Assembly (NCBI RefSeq): GCF_900218065.1
Contig: NZ_OBMU01000001.1
Coordinates: forward strand, 1,452,650 to 1,516,649
Source: Novosphingobium sp. Chol11
Lineage (GTDB): Bacteria; Pseudomonadota; Alphaproteobacteria; Sphingomonadales; Sphingomonadaceae
Length of the DNA stretch: 64,000 nt
Reading direction: 5' to 3'
This document shows, in pieces, positions 10,014 through 18,197 of this stretch. A program made the position numbers and the translations under genes. The notes under the pieces are model-generated. The model was not told the DNA's origin. It did not search any database and saw only the letters and a program-made list of their open reading frames with translations. Numbering within the stretch: the first letter of the stretch is position 1; each line of letters begins with the position of its first letter.

Positions 10014-11134
10014 GCGACATTCCTTGCAAGCGAGATCGGTGTGGCGGAGGCATTGAGCGACGCGATGATCCCCACAAGCTGCTCTGCGCGATGCGCACAG
10101 CTATGGCGGCTGCGTATCGTTTCCAGTCCGCTGCGGATCAGCGACGCGCGCAGGTCCGGATCGGATGCAACTGCGCGAAGATGATCCGCCATTTCCTTCC
10201 CATCGCTCGCGAATAGGAAGTCCTGCTCGGAACGGAAGAGATGCTCGCTATCCTCCCATGGCGCCGACAGCAGCGGAATGCCGCAGGCCAGCGCTTCAAA
10301 CACGCGGATGGTCGGGATGCCGGGCAGCAGCTGCGTGTAGTAGCGGCGCGGCACATGAACCGTGGCGAGATGCTGCGCGAAGATGGCAGGCGCGCGAGCA
10401 TTGGCTGCCCAGCCATGATAATCTACGCCATAGCGCTTTAGTGTGGCGAGGGCCTCGTCAGGATAGCGTACCCCGTAGATGTCGAGGGGCAAGTTAGCCT
10501 GTGACGCCGGGCGAAAAAGGAAATCTTCCAATTCGGCTGTTCGCTCGCCATCGCCCCAGTTTCCAATCCAGACGACGCCTTGGCGATCCTTCTCCACCTG
10601 AGGCGGACGGAAATGCTTGAGGTCTGCTGCTTCGTGCCAGGTCCAGACGCGGTCGCCCCAGCCCCAACGGCGATAAACCTCGGACAAGGTCTCACCGAAC
10701 GCCAGCACCCCGTCATAGGCCGACAGGTCGAAAGCCCGGATTGCCTGGGGATCTGAGACGGCACGGTGGTGCGTGTCGTGGAAGAGGAGCGTGAATGTCG
10801 CGCCTCTTGCACGGAGGCTGCCAAGGGCGGCTACCAGCGTGGGATCATTCCACTCATGCACGATGACGACCTCGGCACCATCAATTAGCGCTTCCGGTTC
10901 ACTGTCGGGCCCATAGCTGAAGGTTTTGAGTTCAGGGTAGGCGGCATGAAAGGCAGAGAGGCCTGCTTCGCCATGATCCGAAAGAAGGTTGGAGAGGCTC
11001 CAATTGCCTTGCGGCTCCAGCGCCAGCACATCATGGCCCAGAGCGGCCAGTTCGCGCAGCACGCCGCGAAGGAAATGCGCGTTGCCATGGTTCCAGCATG
11101 ATAGCAGCGAGTGGGTGAAATAGCGGATCTTCAT
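10010..11134 (-). CDS. CgeB-family glycosyltransferase (copy 3 of 3)
   Basis: 374 aa from the ATG at 11134, which forms an ATGA overlap with the upstream gene's stop; a 66-codon longer frame lies inside that gene and was rejected. It begins MKIRYFTHSLLSCWNHGNA, parallel to the two following paralogues. It contains a central TWHEAADLKHF region and a C-terminal IRVFEALACGIPLLSAPWED donor-binding segment typical of GT4/CgeB enzymes. Acceptor and donor are not identifiable from sequence. Confidence 0.82.
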   Translation of the reverse strand: MKIRYFTHSLLSCWNHGNAHFLRGVLRELAALGHDVLALEPQGNWSLSNLLSDHGEAGLSAFHAAYPELKTFSYGPDSEPEALIDGAEVVIVHEWNDPTLVAALGSLRARGATFTLLFHDTHHRAVSDPQAIRAFDLSAYDGVLAFGETLSEVYRRWGWGDRVWTWHEAADLKHFRPPQVEKDRQGVVWIGNWGDGERTAELEDFLFRPASQANLPLDIYGVRYPDEALATLKRYGVDYHGWAANARAPAIFAQHLATVHVPRRYYTQLLPGIPTIRVFEALACGIPLLSAPWEDSEHLFRSEQDFLFASDGKEMADHLRAVASDPDLRASLIRSGLETIRSRHSCAHRAEQLVGIIASLNASATPISLARNVA

Positions 11135-12213
11135 GCGGCGACCCTTTGTTCGGCCATGGCATAGTGGTGAGCCATCGCTCCCGCCATGGCAGCGGGGATG
11201 TAGCGGTGGGCGCGTTCCTGTGCCCTCCCCCCGGCGTCCAGGCGGGCAGCGCGGCTGCTCAGCATATGCTCGATCGCGCGGGCATAGCCTTTGGCATCGT
11301 TCGCATCGACGAAGGTGGCAGCGCCTTCCCACAACTCACGGAATGTCGGGATATCTGATAATATGAGGGCGCACCCGGCTGATGCCGCTTCGAGGACGGC
11401 AAGCCCGAACGGCTCGTAAAGCGCTGACGAAGCGAAGACTGGCCGCTCGCTTAGCCTCTCGGCGAGCCCAACCTCATCGAGCGTGCCGATCGCCTGAAGC
11501 GATTCTATGGCAAGCGCACCGCCATGTGGTGCGATGACCGGACCTGCGGCGAGAAAGGGAGCGCTGATCCGGGCAGCAGCCTCATCCAGCACGCGGACAT
11601 TCTTGCCGTCATCCCATAAACGCCCGGCCGTGAAGACATAATCGCGCATTGGTTTTCGCGCCGGGACTGGCAGAGCCCGGCCATTATGCACTGTAAAGGG
11701 CATGACGCCATAGACCCGCCGAACCGCCTCTGCGAAGGCTGTGCTGGGGGCGATCGCAACGGCGGCATGCTGAAGGCCGCGCGCCACCATCTCTGTCCGC
11801 CAGACGAAGTCCTCGGGCATGTCTCCGCCATGGACCGCCGCCCACCAGGTCGCGACGCAGCTATGCTGGACCGCGATAACAGGGCAGCGATAGCGCCCCA
11901 TGCTGACGAGCGCTGGCGTGTGTAGTTGAACAAGGTCCGCGCCGAGATCGCCCGCCATCTCGGCCAGACGCCGCTCGGCGTCGATCACCGGCGCGGGATC
12001 GGCCGCCAGCCAGTCAAGCTCAAGTCCGCTGTCGACCAGGCTGATATTGGCCGACCCGGCGATACTGTCGCGGGCTGCTTCATTGGGAGACGGTCCCATG
12101 ACCGCAAGCGTGACCTGGTAACCAAGTGGTTCGAGGGCGCGGGCAAGGTCGGTGGAATATTGCCAGACGCCGCCGACGGCATCGCATGTGAGCAATAGAT
12201 GACGCATCGCCAT
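11131..12213 (-). CDS. GT4-type glycosyltransferase
   Basis: 360 aa. It begins MAMRHLLLTCDAVGGVWQYS, typical of glycogen-synthase-like GT4 enzymes (VGG..QY.TDLA). It has a central VHNGRALP hinge and a C-terminal EPFGLAVLEAASAGCALILS with the GT4 EX7E pattern (E of EPF to E of LEAA). The ATG at 12213 shares one base with the preceding stop (TGATG); a TTG one codon further up is possible. It probably extends the glycan made by this operon. Confidence 0.85.
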   Translation of the reverse strand: MAMRHLLLTCDAVGGVWQYSTDLARALEPLGYQVTLAVMGPSPNEAARDSIAGSANISLVDSGLELDWLAADPAPVIDAERRLAEMAGDLGADLVQLHTPALVSMGRYRCPVIAVQHSCVATWWAAVHGGDMPEDFVWRTEMVARGLQHAAVAIAPSTAFAEAVRRVYGVMPFTVHNGRALPVPARKPMRDYVFTAGRLWDDGKNVRVLDEAAARISAPFLAAGPVIAPHGGALAIESLQAIGTLDEVGLAERLSERPVFASSALYEPFGLAVLEAASAGCALILSDIPTFRELWEGAATFVDANDAKGYARAIEHMLSSRAARLDAGGRAQERAHRYIPAAMAGAMAHHYAMAEQRVAA

Positions 12214-13292
12214 CAAAGCGCCCTCGCCGCCATCGCGGGGGCCGCGACGGCCTTACGCTCCGGCCGTTCAGCAAGCAGCCATTCCGCCAGGTCGGCGACC
12301 CCCTTCTGCCATGGCGTTCGGGGTTTGAGATCCACCGCCTTCTGAAGCTTGCGCGTATCCGCCACGAAATAGCGCTGATCGCCTGCACGCCAGTCCGCCA
12401 TGTCGATAAGTGGCTGGCGGCCGACATAGTCGCCAATGAACTTCAAAATCTGGTGCAGGCTGACGGCATTGTCCGGCCCGCCTCCCAGGTTGAAGGCCTG
12501 GCCGCTGAGCCTGTCGATGTCGCGCCATACCGAAAGATAGGCACCGACCGCGTCCCGCACGTCGAGAATGTCGCGAACCTGACAGCCATCACCATAGAGG
12601 ATGATGCGCCGCCCTTCGATCGCGCTGATCAGGAAGTGAGCGACCCAGCCCTGGTCCTCCGTCCCCATCTGCCGCTGACCATAAATGCAGCTCATACGCA
12701 GCACGGCCGTGGGCACGCCGAAGCTGCGCCCATAGTCGAGCACATATTGATCCGCCGCCCCTTTCGAACAGCCATAGGGGGTGTGGAAGTCGAGCGGGCG
12801 GCTTTCGTCTATGCCATGCTCGCGCGAGGTGCTTTCGGCCGGATGATAGGCGCCGCCCTCAAGCCGAAACTCTACATCCTCAAGACCACCATAGACCTTG
12901 TTCGTCGATGCGAAGATCACCGGCGGCGGAGAAACGCAGCGCCGTGCGGCCTCCAGCACGTTGAACGTGCCGAGCATATTGACCTCAAGGTCTGCGCGCG
13001 GGTCGGAAAAGCTGGTGGTGACGGCGACCTGCGCCGCCATGTGGAACACAGCCTTGGCCTTGGCTACAGCCCCCTCCACCTGCCCCCCATTCCGGACATC
13101 AGCGATGATGGGGACGATGCTGGCCCCATGGCGCTGTTCCAACCATCTGAGGTTCCGCTCAACCCCTGGACGGGCAAGGCTGTCGTAGATGATGACCTCC
13201 TCGCCTTCCCCAGCCAGCCGGTCAGCGATGTTGCTGCCGATGAAGCCAGCGCCACCGGTAACAAGAACAGGTCTGCGATCGGGCGGCGTCAT
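12213..13292 (-). CDS. NAD-dependent sugar epimerase, CDP-paratose/tyvelose-2-epimerase-like
   Basis: 359 aa from the ATG at 13292, which overlaps the upstream gene by 4 bases. It is an extended SDR: GGAGFIGSN near residue 13, catalytic Ser/Thr region FASTNKVYGG, Tyr/Lys in YGCSKGAADQY, then MSCIYGQRQMGTEDQGWVAH. That last stretch is characteristic of CDP-paratose 2-epimerase-like (TyvE/RfbE) enzymes. The actual sugar is unknown. The presence of two SDRs side by side suggests two sugar-nucleotide conversions feed the glycosyltransferases below. Confidence 0.82.
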   Translation of the reverse strand: MTPPDRRPVLVTGGAGFIGSNIADRLAGEGEEVIIYDSLARPGVERNLRWLEQRHGASIVPIIADVRNGGQVEGAVAKAKAVFHMAAQVAVTTSFSDPRADLEVNMLGTFNVLEAARRCVSPPPVIFASTNKVYGGLEDVEFRLEGGAYHPAESTSREHGIDESRPLDFHTPYGCSKGAADQYVLDYGRSFGVPTAVLRMSCIYGQRQMGTEDQGWVAHFLISAIEGRRIILYGDGCQVRDILDVRDAVGAYLSVWRDIDRLSGQAFNLGGGPDNAVSLHQILKFIGDYVGRQPLIDMADWRAGDQRYFVADTRKLQKAVDLKPRTPWQKGVADLAEWLLAERPERKAVAAPAMAARAL

Positions 13293-14401
13293 GCGACCAG
13301 CCCTCTTGCTTCGAGTTCGGCGCGCGCCTGATCGACACGATCGTCGGCGGTCTGCTGCGCCACCCATTCGGCCAGTTCGGCAAGACCTTCCTGAAAGTCC
13401 TGCCTTGCCCGGAAGCCGAGTTTCTCCTCCGCCAGGCTGGTGTCGCAGAAACAATGACGTATGTCGCCTGTGCGCGCCTTGCCGACAATCTCGGGCTCGA
13501 TGCTGTTGCGCCCCATCGCCTGCGCCAGCTTCTCCGCCACTTCCGTAACAGATCGATCATGGCCAGAACCGATATTGAAGGTGCCGCCGGCCGCTTGCGG
13601 CAGTTCAAGCGCGTCGGCGAATGCGCGCGCGACGTCACTCACATGCACGAAGTCGCGGCGTTGCTCGCCATCTTCGAAGATCATCGGCTTCTGACCGTTC
13701 AGCAGCCGGGATGCGAAGATCGCCAGCACGCCAGTGTAGGGATTGGAAAGCGCCTGCCCCGGCCCGTAGACGTTGAACAGTCGCAGGCAGACGCCCTCCA
13801 TCCCATAGGGAGCCGTCATGATATGGGTCGTGCGTTCCTGCACATATTTGTTGAGGGCGTAGATGGACGCGAGGTTAGGCCGCTTCCACTCCGGCGTGGC
13901 GATCGGCGTGAGCGGACGCCCTGCTCCGTCAAGCGGTTCCCAAATCTTCTGATTGTCGCGAATGGCACCGCGCTCTGCATCCTGAACGACTTGACCGTCC
14001 GCGTCGCGATAGAGCCCCTCGCCATAGATGCTCATCGAGGACGCGGTAACAACGCGCCGGACGGGGTTGCCGATCAGCCTTTCAAAGAGAACAGCCGTCC
14101 CCACATCATTGACGGATGTGTAACGTTCCACCTCATACATGGACTGTCCCACGCCTACCTCGGCGGCGAGATGGATAACGCTGTCCACGCCTTTGAGGGC
14201 ATGCTCGACCACATCGCCGTTGCGCACGTCCCCGCGGATCAGTTCTACCTCGCTATCCAGATCCTCGGGCCGCTCACCATCGCCGTGGACTTGTTCGATC
14301 AGATTATCGAGCACGCAAACTCTGTTCCCGCGCGCCAGCAACTCCTTGCAAACCGCCCGGCCGATAAAGCCCGCTCCGCCAGTGACGAGTATATTCTCCA
14401 C
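13289..14401 (-). CDS. NAD-dependent epimerase/dehydratase, GalE/WbpP-like
   Basis: 370 aa. The start was placed at GTG 14401 because AGGGGA lies about 6 bases before it; an in-frame ATG at 14416 lacks a ribosome-binding site. The Rossmann motif GGAGFIG falls at residues 8-14. TASSMSIYGEG and YALNKYVQE supply the catalytic Ser and Tyr-xxx-Lys, and RLFNVYGPGQ is typical of UDP-hexose 4-epimerases. It is the first gene of the minus-strand arm, transcribed divergently from the phosphatase gene. Confidence 0.82.
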   Translation of the reverse strand: MENILVTGGAGFIGRAVCKELLARGNRVCVLDNLIEQVHGDGERPEDLDSEVELIRGDVRNGDVVEHALKGVDSVIHLAAEVGVGQSMYEVERYTSVNDVGTAVLFERLIGNPVRRVVTASSMSIYGEGLYRDADGQVVQDAERGAIRDNQKIWEPLDGAGRPLTPIATPEWKRPNLASIYALNKYVQERTTHIMTAPYGMEGVCLRLFNVYGPGQALSNPYTGVLAIFASRLLNGQKPMIFEDGEQRRDFVHVSDVARAFADALELPQAAGGTFNIGSGHDRSVTEVAEKLAQAMGRNSIEPEIVGKARTGDIRHCFCDTSLAEEKLGFRARQDFQEGLAELAEWVAQQTADDRVDQARAELEARGLVA

Positions 14402-14668
14402 GGCCAATCCCCTCATGATGGTGAAACAGCCGCGGGAAAGGCGGCTCATTGCAGTAGGGCAACAACAGGTAATGGCAGCAGCAACATCTTCTTCTACCGG
14501 CAAGTTCCCCGAGTTTTCGCCCGACATTAACGATAGAGCCAACAGAATATCTCTGATTACTAACCTATATTATCTGCACTAACTTATGTGTATCATTAGC
14601 TTTTACTTGCCTACGAAAGTCGGATCGGATATGGAACTTTCCTGACTTCGATATTGTTAGCAGCATCT
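14402..14668. promoter_or_regulatory. Divergent promoter region between the two glycan arms
   Basis: 267 bases separate the outward-facing starts at 14401 and 14669. The part from about 14525 to 14660 is clearly AT-richer than the flanking coding DNA, as expected for promoters. I could not assign specific -35/-10 boxes or an operator with confidence; no perfect palindrome longer than about 10 bp was noticed. Confidence 0.35.
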
Positions 14669-15295
14669 ATGTTGATGCTTGCGACACCCCAGAAAACACA
14701 TCACACTTGTTTTCACCTCATTCGCCATGGCGCGCATGATGAGTTGGGACGAGTTCTGAGCGGACGCGCGGGAAGCATTCCTTTGAATGAGGAAGGAGGC
14801 CGTCAGGCGAAAGCTTTGTCGCGCTGGGCGACCCAAGAACATGTCAGCGCTATTTACTCCAGCCCCCGCCCGCGCACCGTGGAAACGGCTTCGATAATCG
14901 CAGGCGCGGCCAACTTGGAGGTACAGATCGCGCCGGATTTGGATGAGCTCGATTTCGGCGCTTGGAACGGCAAGGCATTTGACGAGCTGAGTGCAGATCC
15001 CCTCTGGCAGCGCTGGAATGACAGCAGGGCCACCGCCGCCACCCCCGGTGGCGAAACGATGGCGGCCGCGATCGATCGAGGGGTCGCGTTTCTGAACTCC
15101 TTGGCGGAAGCTCAGCCCGGCGGCACGTTCCTGTGCGTCACCCATTGCGACATCATCCGGGGCATGGTCGCCCATTTTTTGGGTTTAAGCTTCGACAACA
15201 TCCTCAAATTCGACGTTCAGCCTGGATCGGTCAGCACGGTGCTGCTCGGCCCGTCCGGCGGTCGCGTCTCTCGCCTGAATGAGGTGCCAGCATGA
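14669..15295 (+). CDS. Histidine phosphatase (phosphoglycerate-mutase superfamily)
   Basis: About 208 aa from ATG 14669 (ATG 14675 and TTG 14654 are alternatives). It has the catalytic RHG motif in FHLIRHGAHDE, a second basic site in SSPRPRTVETA, the DELDFGAWNGK loop with the proton donor, and the second catalytic His in VTHCDIIRG. This is the arrangement of alpha-ribazole/sugar-phosphate phosphatases. It heads the operon containing inositol-3-phosphate synthase, so one possible (unproven) role is to dephosphorylate inositol phosphate or a sugar phosphate. It overlaps the methyltransferase gene by 4 bases. Confidence 0.85.
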   Translation: MLMLATPQKTHHTCFHLIRHGAHDELGRVLSGRAGSIPLNEEGGRQAKALSRWATQEHVSAIYSSPRPRTVETASIIAGAANLEVQIAPDLDELDFGAWNGKAFDELSADPLWQRWNDSRATAATPGGETMAAAIDRGVAFLNSLAEAQPGGTFLCVTHCDIIRGMVAHFLGLSFDNILKFDVQPGSVSTVLLGPSGGRVSRLNEVPA

Positions 15296-16119
15296 AGACA
15301 GTGAAGATCGCCGCTGACCACAAGGATGATGGCGACCTTCGTCGTCGGATTGCAGAACTGGGTCCTTGGTTTCACAATCTGCACATCGGCGGGATAGAGA
15401 CCGCGCCAGATCATTTCCTGGGGGATTATCCCGCCTTCAAGTTCGCCCGGTTCGCAGACGCCCTGCCTGAAGACCTCACTGGCAAGTCGGTCCTCGACAT
15501 TGGCTGCAACGCTGGCTTCTATTCCATTGAAATGAAGCGCCGTGGCGCGGCGGAGGTCATAGGGATCGATTCAGACGATCGGTATCTGGCGCAGGCACGC
15601 TTTGCAGCCGGCGCGCTCGGCTATGATGAAATCAGCTTCCACAATCTTTCAGTCTATGACGTGGCAAAGCTTGGTCGGCGGTTCGATGTCGTCATCTTCA
15701 TGGGAGTGCTCTATCACCTGCGGCACCCGCTGCTCGCGCTGGACCTGATCCGCGAACATGTCGCGGGCGACTTGCTGCTGTTCCAGACAATGCAACAGGG
15801 GTCGGCCGATGTCCTGCTGGTGCCGGAAGACCACCCCTTCCACGTTCCCGGCACCAACCGGCCTCCCACCTTTTTCGACAATCCCGCCTTCCCGCGAATG
15901 CACTTTATCGAACGCAAGTTCGCGCATGACTGGACCAACTGGTGGGCGCCCAACAAGGCAGGCAGTCAGGCGCTGTTGCGTGCCGCCGGGTTCACCATCG
16001 AGGCCGAACCCGAAGAGGAAGTCTATCTCTGCCGCGTTGCTCCCGTCCCCTATGCGGACCTGATGGGCAGCGCGGCGGTCTATCCAGCACAATCACCGCA
16101 GGAGGTAACGCAGGCATGA
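15292..16119 (+). CDS. SAM-dependent methyltransferase (TIGR04290-like)
   Basis: 275 aa class I methyltransferase. Motif I is LDIGCNAGFYS (about residues 65-75), the acidic loop is GIDSDDRYL, and a later motif is VIFMGVLYHLRHP. The N-terminal GPWFHNLHIGGIETAP and the overall pattern resemble CmoB-like wobble-uridine methyltransferases and, from memory, the TIGR04290 family found in glycan or inositol cassettes. The glycan context argues for methylation of a sugar or cyclitol rather than tRNA, but that is inference. It overlaps both neighbours by 4 bases. Confidence 0.8.
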   Translation: MKTVKIAADHKDDGDLRRRIAELGPWFHNLHIGGIETAPDHFLGDYPAFKFARFADALPEDLTGKSVLDIGCNAGFYSIEMKRRGAAEVIGIDSDDRYLAQARFAAGALGYDEISFHNLSVYDVAKLGRRFDVVIFMGVLYHLRHPLLALDLIREHVAGDLLLFQTMQQGSADVLLVPEDHPFHVPGTNRPPTFFDNPAFPRMHFIERKFAHDWTNWWAPNKAGSQALLRAAGFTIEAEPEEEVYLCRVAPVPYADLMGSAAVYPAQSPQEVTQA

Positions 16120-17039
16120 TCGAAGCCGCGATGATCTGGAACGAGCCCAACAACAAATCGCATTGGGACCTGGAGATCGATCCCGACTGGTCCCGCTATG
16201 CAGACATGGTGGTCCGGGCCGGATCAGCCATTCAGGACGCTAATCCGGCGGTGACGCGCGTATTGGGCGGCATGTCTCCGATCGATCCCCACTGGGTCAA
16301 CCGCATGCGCGATCATGGCGCGCTTGATGCTGTGGATGTCGTGGCAGTCCATGGCTTCCCGCTCGACTGGAATTTGTGGCCGATCCATGACTGGCCGGAC
16401 AAGATTGCGGAGATCGAAGCGGTCGTTCCAGACAAGCCGATCTGGGTGACGGAGGTCGGCGTCGGCTCCTTCGGGGCAGAGGAAGTGCAGGTGTTCGGCG
16501 TCAACCGCACGGCGGAACTGCTTGTCGGCCGCGTGCCCCGCATCTTCTGGTACAGCCTTTATGATTTGCCCCAGGAATGGGGGGCAACCACCCGGCACCG
16601 CGAGGCCGAAGGGTCGAGCTATTACCGCCATTTCTACATGGGACTCATCCGGGCGGATGGCACGCCAAAGCCTGCGCTGGAGGATTATGCCAAGGTGGCT
16701 GGCGACATGGGGTTGATGCAGTGGTTTCATTTCGAAGACCCGCGCCTGGATGATGCCGTGGCCTGGATGAAGCGTCTCGGCGTCCGCCACCTTCGCACTG
16801 GCCTGTCCTGGGCCGACAGCTTCCGGCCCAATGCAATCGACTGGTTCGACCGCCAGATGGAGGCGTTGGCGGACTTCGACGTGACGGTGACCTTCTGCTT
16901 CACGCCCGAGCATCTGGGCATCGCCCCCCATCATAGCAGCGCGGTTCACGAGCCCGATGCTTTCGCTGATTTCTGCGCCTGGATGATCGATCGCTACGCC
17001 CCCGCATCGGCAACCATGCCAGCGGTTCGCACCGCCTGA
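16116..17039 (+). CDS. Clan GH-A glycoside hydrolase-like protein, apparently circularly permuted
   Basis: 307 aa from the ATG overlapping the methyltransferase stop, with GGAGG about 10 bases upstream. The acid/base motif WNEPN (Glu10) stands at the very N-terminus and the nucleophile motif WVTEVGVGS (Glu113) follows. IFWYSLYDL near residue 145 resembles barrel strand 8. Residues 198-297 then look like strands 1-3 that normally precede the acid/base: QWFHFEDPRL, GVRHLRTGLSWADSF and DVTVTFCFTPEHLG. The order is therefore beta4-8 then beta1-3. Homologues are often labelled beta-xylosidase. No signal peptide, so probably cytoplasmic. Confidence 0.75.
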   Translation: MIEAAMIWNEPNNKSHWDLEIDPDWSRYADMVVRAGSAIQDANPAVTRVLGGMSPIDPHWVNRMRDHGALDAVDVVAVHGFPLDWNLWPIHDWPDKIAEIEAVVPDKPIWVTEVGVGSFGAEEVQVFGVNRTAELLVGRVPRIFWYSLYDLPQEWGATTRHREAEGSSYYRHFYMGLIRADGTPKPALEDYAKVAGDMGLMQWFHFEDPRLDDAVAWMKRLGVRHLRTGLSWADSFRPNAIDWFDRQMEALADFDVTVTFCFTPEHLGIAPHHSSAVHEPDAFADFCAWMIDRYAPASATMPAVRTA

Positions 17040-17051
17040 AGGAGAAGGAGC

Positions 17052-18197
17052 ATGACGTCATCACCGCATAGCCTGGCGAGGCAGCCGATCAACATCGCCA
17101 TCATCGGCGTGGGCAATTGCGCCAGCTCGCTGGTTCAGGGGCTGTCCCACTACAGGGCTGAAAGCAATGATCATCTGGGGCTGATGCATTGGGATCTTGG
17201 CGGCTACCGTCCTTGCGACATTCAGGTGGTCGCAGCCTGGGACATCGACCGGCGCAAGGTCGGGCAAGATGTCGCGCAGGCCATCTTTGCGAAGCCCAAC
17301 TGCACCCAGACCTTCTGCCGCGAGGTGCCCGAACAGGGTGTGAAGGTGGAGATGGGCCACATTCTCGACGGCTATGCAGAGCATATGGCGGATCATCCGG
17401 ACGATCGGACCTTCCTCCTAGCAGAAGAGGAAGCTCAGCCGAGCCGCAGCGATATCGTCAGACGCTTGCGAGAAGCGAAGGTGGACGTGCTTCTGAATTA
17501 TTTGCCCGTTGGATCGCAGGAGGCGACCGAATTCTACGCGCAGTGTGCGCTGGACGCGGGCGTGGCATTTGTGAACAACATCCCGGTCTTCATCGCCAGC
17601 GATCCCAAATGGGCGGCGCGTTTTGAAAGCGCAGGCGTTCCAATCATCGGCGATGACATCAAGGCACAGTTGGGCGCGACCATCGTCCATCGGGTGCTGA
17701 CCGACCTGTTCGCCAAGCGCGGCGTGAAGCTGGACCGCACCTATCAGCTCAACACCGGCGGCAACACCGACTTCCTCAACATGTCGAACCGTACCCGGCT
17801 GAAGTCCAAGAAGATTTCGAAAACGGAGGCTGTGCAATCGGTCGCTGAAACCCGGCTGGAGGATGAGAATATCCACATCGGCCCGTCGGATTATGTCGCC
17901 TGGCAGAATGACAACAAGGTTTGTTTCCTGCGCATGGAAGGGCAGCTGTTCGGGGGCGTTCCGATGAACCTTGAACTGCGCCTGTCGGTGGAGGACAGCC
18001 CCAATTCGGCTGGAGTGGCGATCGACATGATCCGCTGCGCCAAGGTGGCGTTGGACCGCGGCATTGGCGGGCCCGTCCATCCTGCCGCTGCCTATTTCTG
18101 CAAGCACCCTCCGGACCAAATGACTGACGACCGAGCATATGAGGCGCTTGAAGCCTTCATCAATGGAGAGGGCGCGGTGGCGCTGGCGGCGGAATGA
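17052..18197 (+). CDS. Inositol-3-phosphate synthase
   Basis: 381 aa. The NAD-binding N-terminus INIAIIGVGNCASSLVQGL is followed by LNYLPVGSQEAT, NNIPVFIAS, the Lys-containing GDDIKAQLGATIVHR and QLNTGGNTDFLNM, all hallmarks of myo-inositol-1-phosphate synthase of the actinobacterial/archaeal size class. It converts glucose 6-phosphate to 1L-myo-inositol 3-phosphate. Myo-inositol is uncommon in proteobacterial envelopes, so this is a strong clue that the locus makes an inositol-derived product. It starts 12 bases after the hydrolase gene with GGAGAAGGAG upstream, and overlaps the next gene. Confidence 0.92.
   Translation: MTSSPHSLARQPINIAIIGVGNCASSLVQGLSHYRAESNDHLGLMHWDLGGYRPCDIQVVAAWDIDRRKVGQDVAQAIFAKPNCTQTFCREVPEQGVKVEMGHILDGYAEHMADHPDDRTFLLAEEEAQPSRSDIVRRLREAKVDVLLNYLPVGSQEATEFYAQCALDAGVAFVNNIPVFIASDPKWAARFESAGVPIIGDDIKAQLGATIVHRVLTDLFAKRGVKLDRTYQLNTGGNTDFLNMSNRTRLKSKKISKTEAVQSVAETRLEDENIHIGPSDYVAWQNDNKVCFLRMEGQLFGGVPMNLELRLSVEDSPNSAGVAIDMIRCAKVALDRGIGGPVHPAAAYFCKHPPDQMTDDRAYEALEAFINGEGAVALAAE

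Noticed and set aside
10010-11332. Long-start versions of coupled genes (also at 12213-13454, 13289-14542, 3073-5355, 40633-41817)
   Set aside because: The extra N-terminal residues lie inside the preceding gene and lack homology; starts at stop/start overlaps or with good ribosome-binding sites were preferred.
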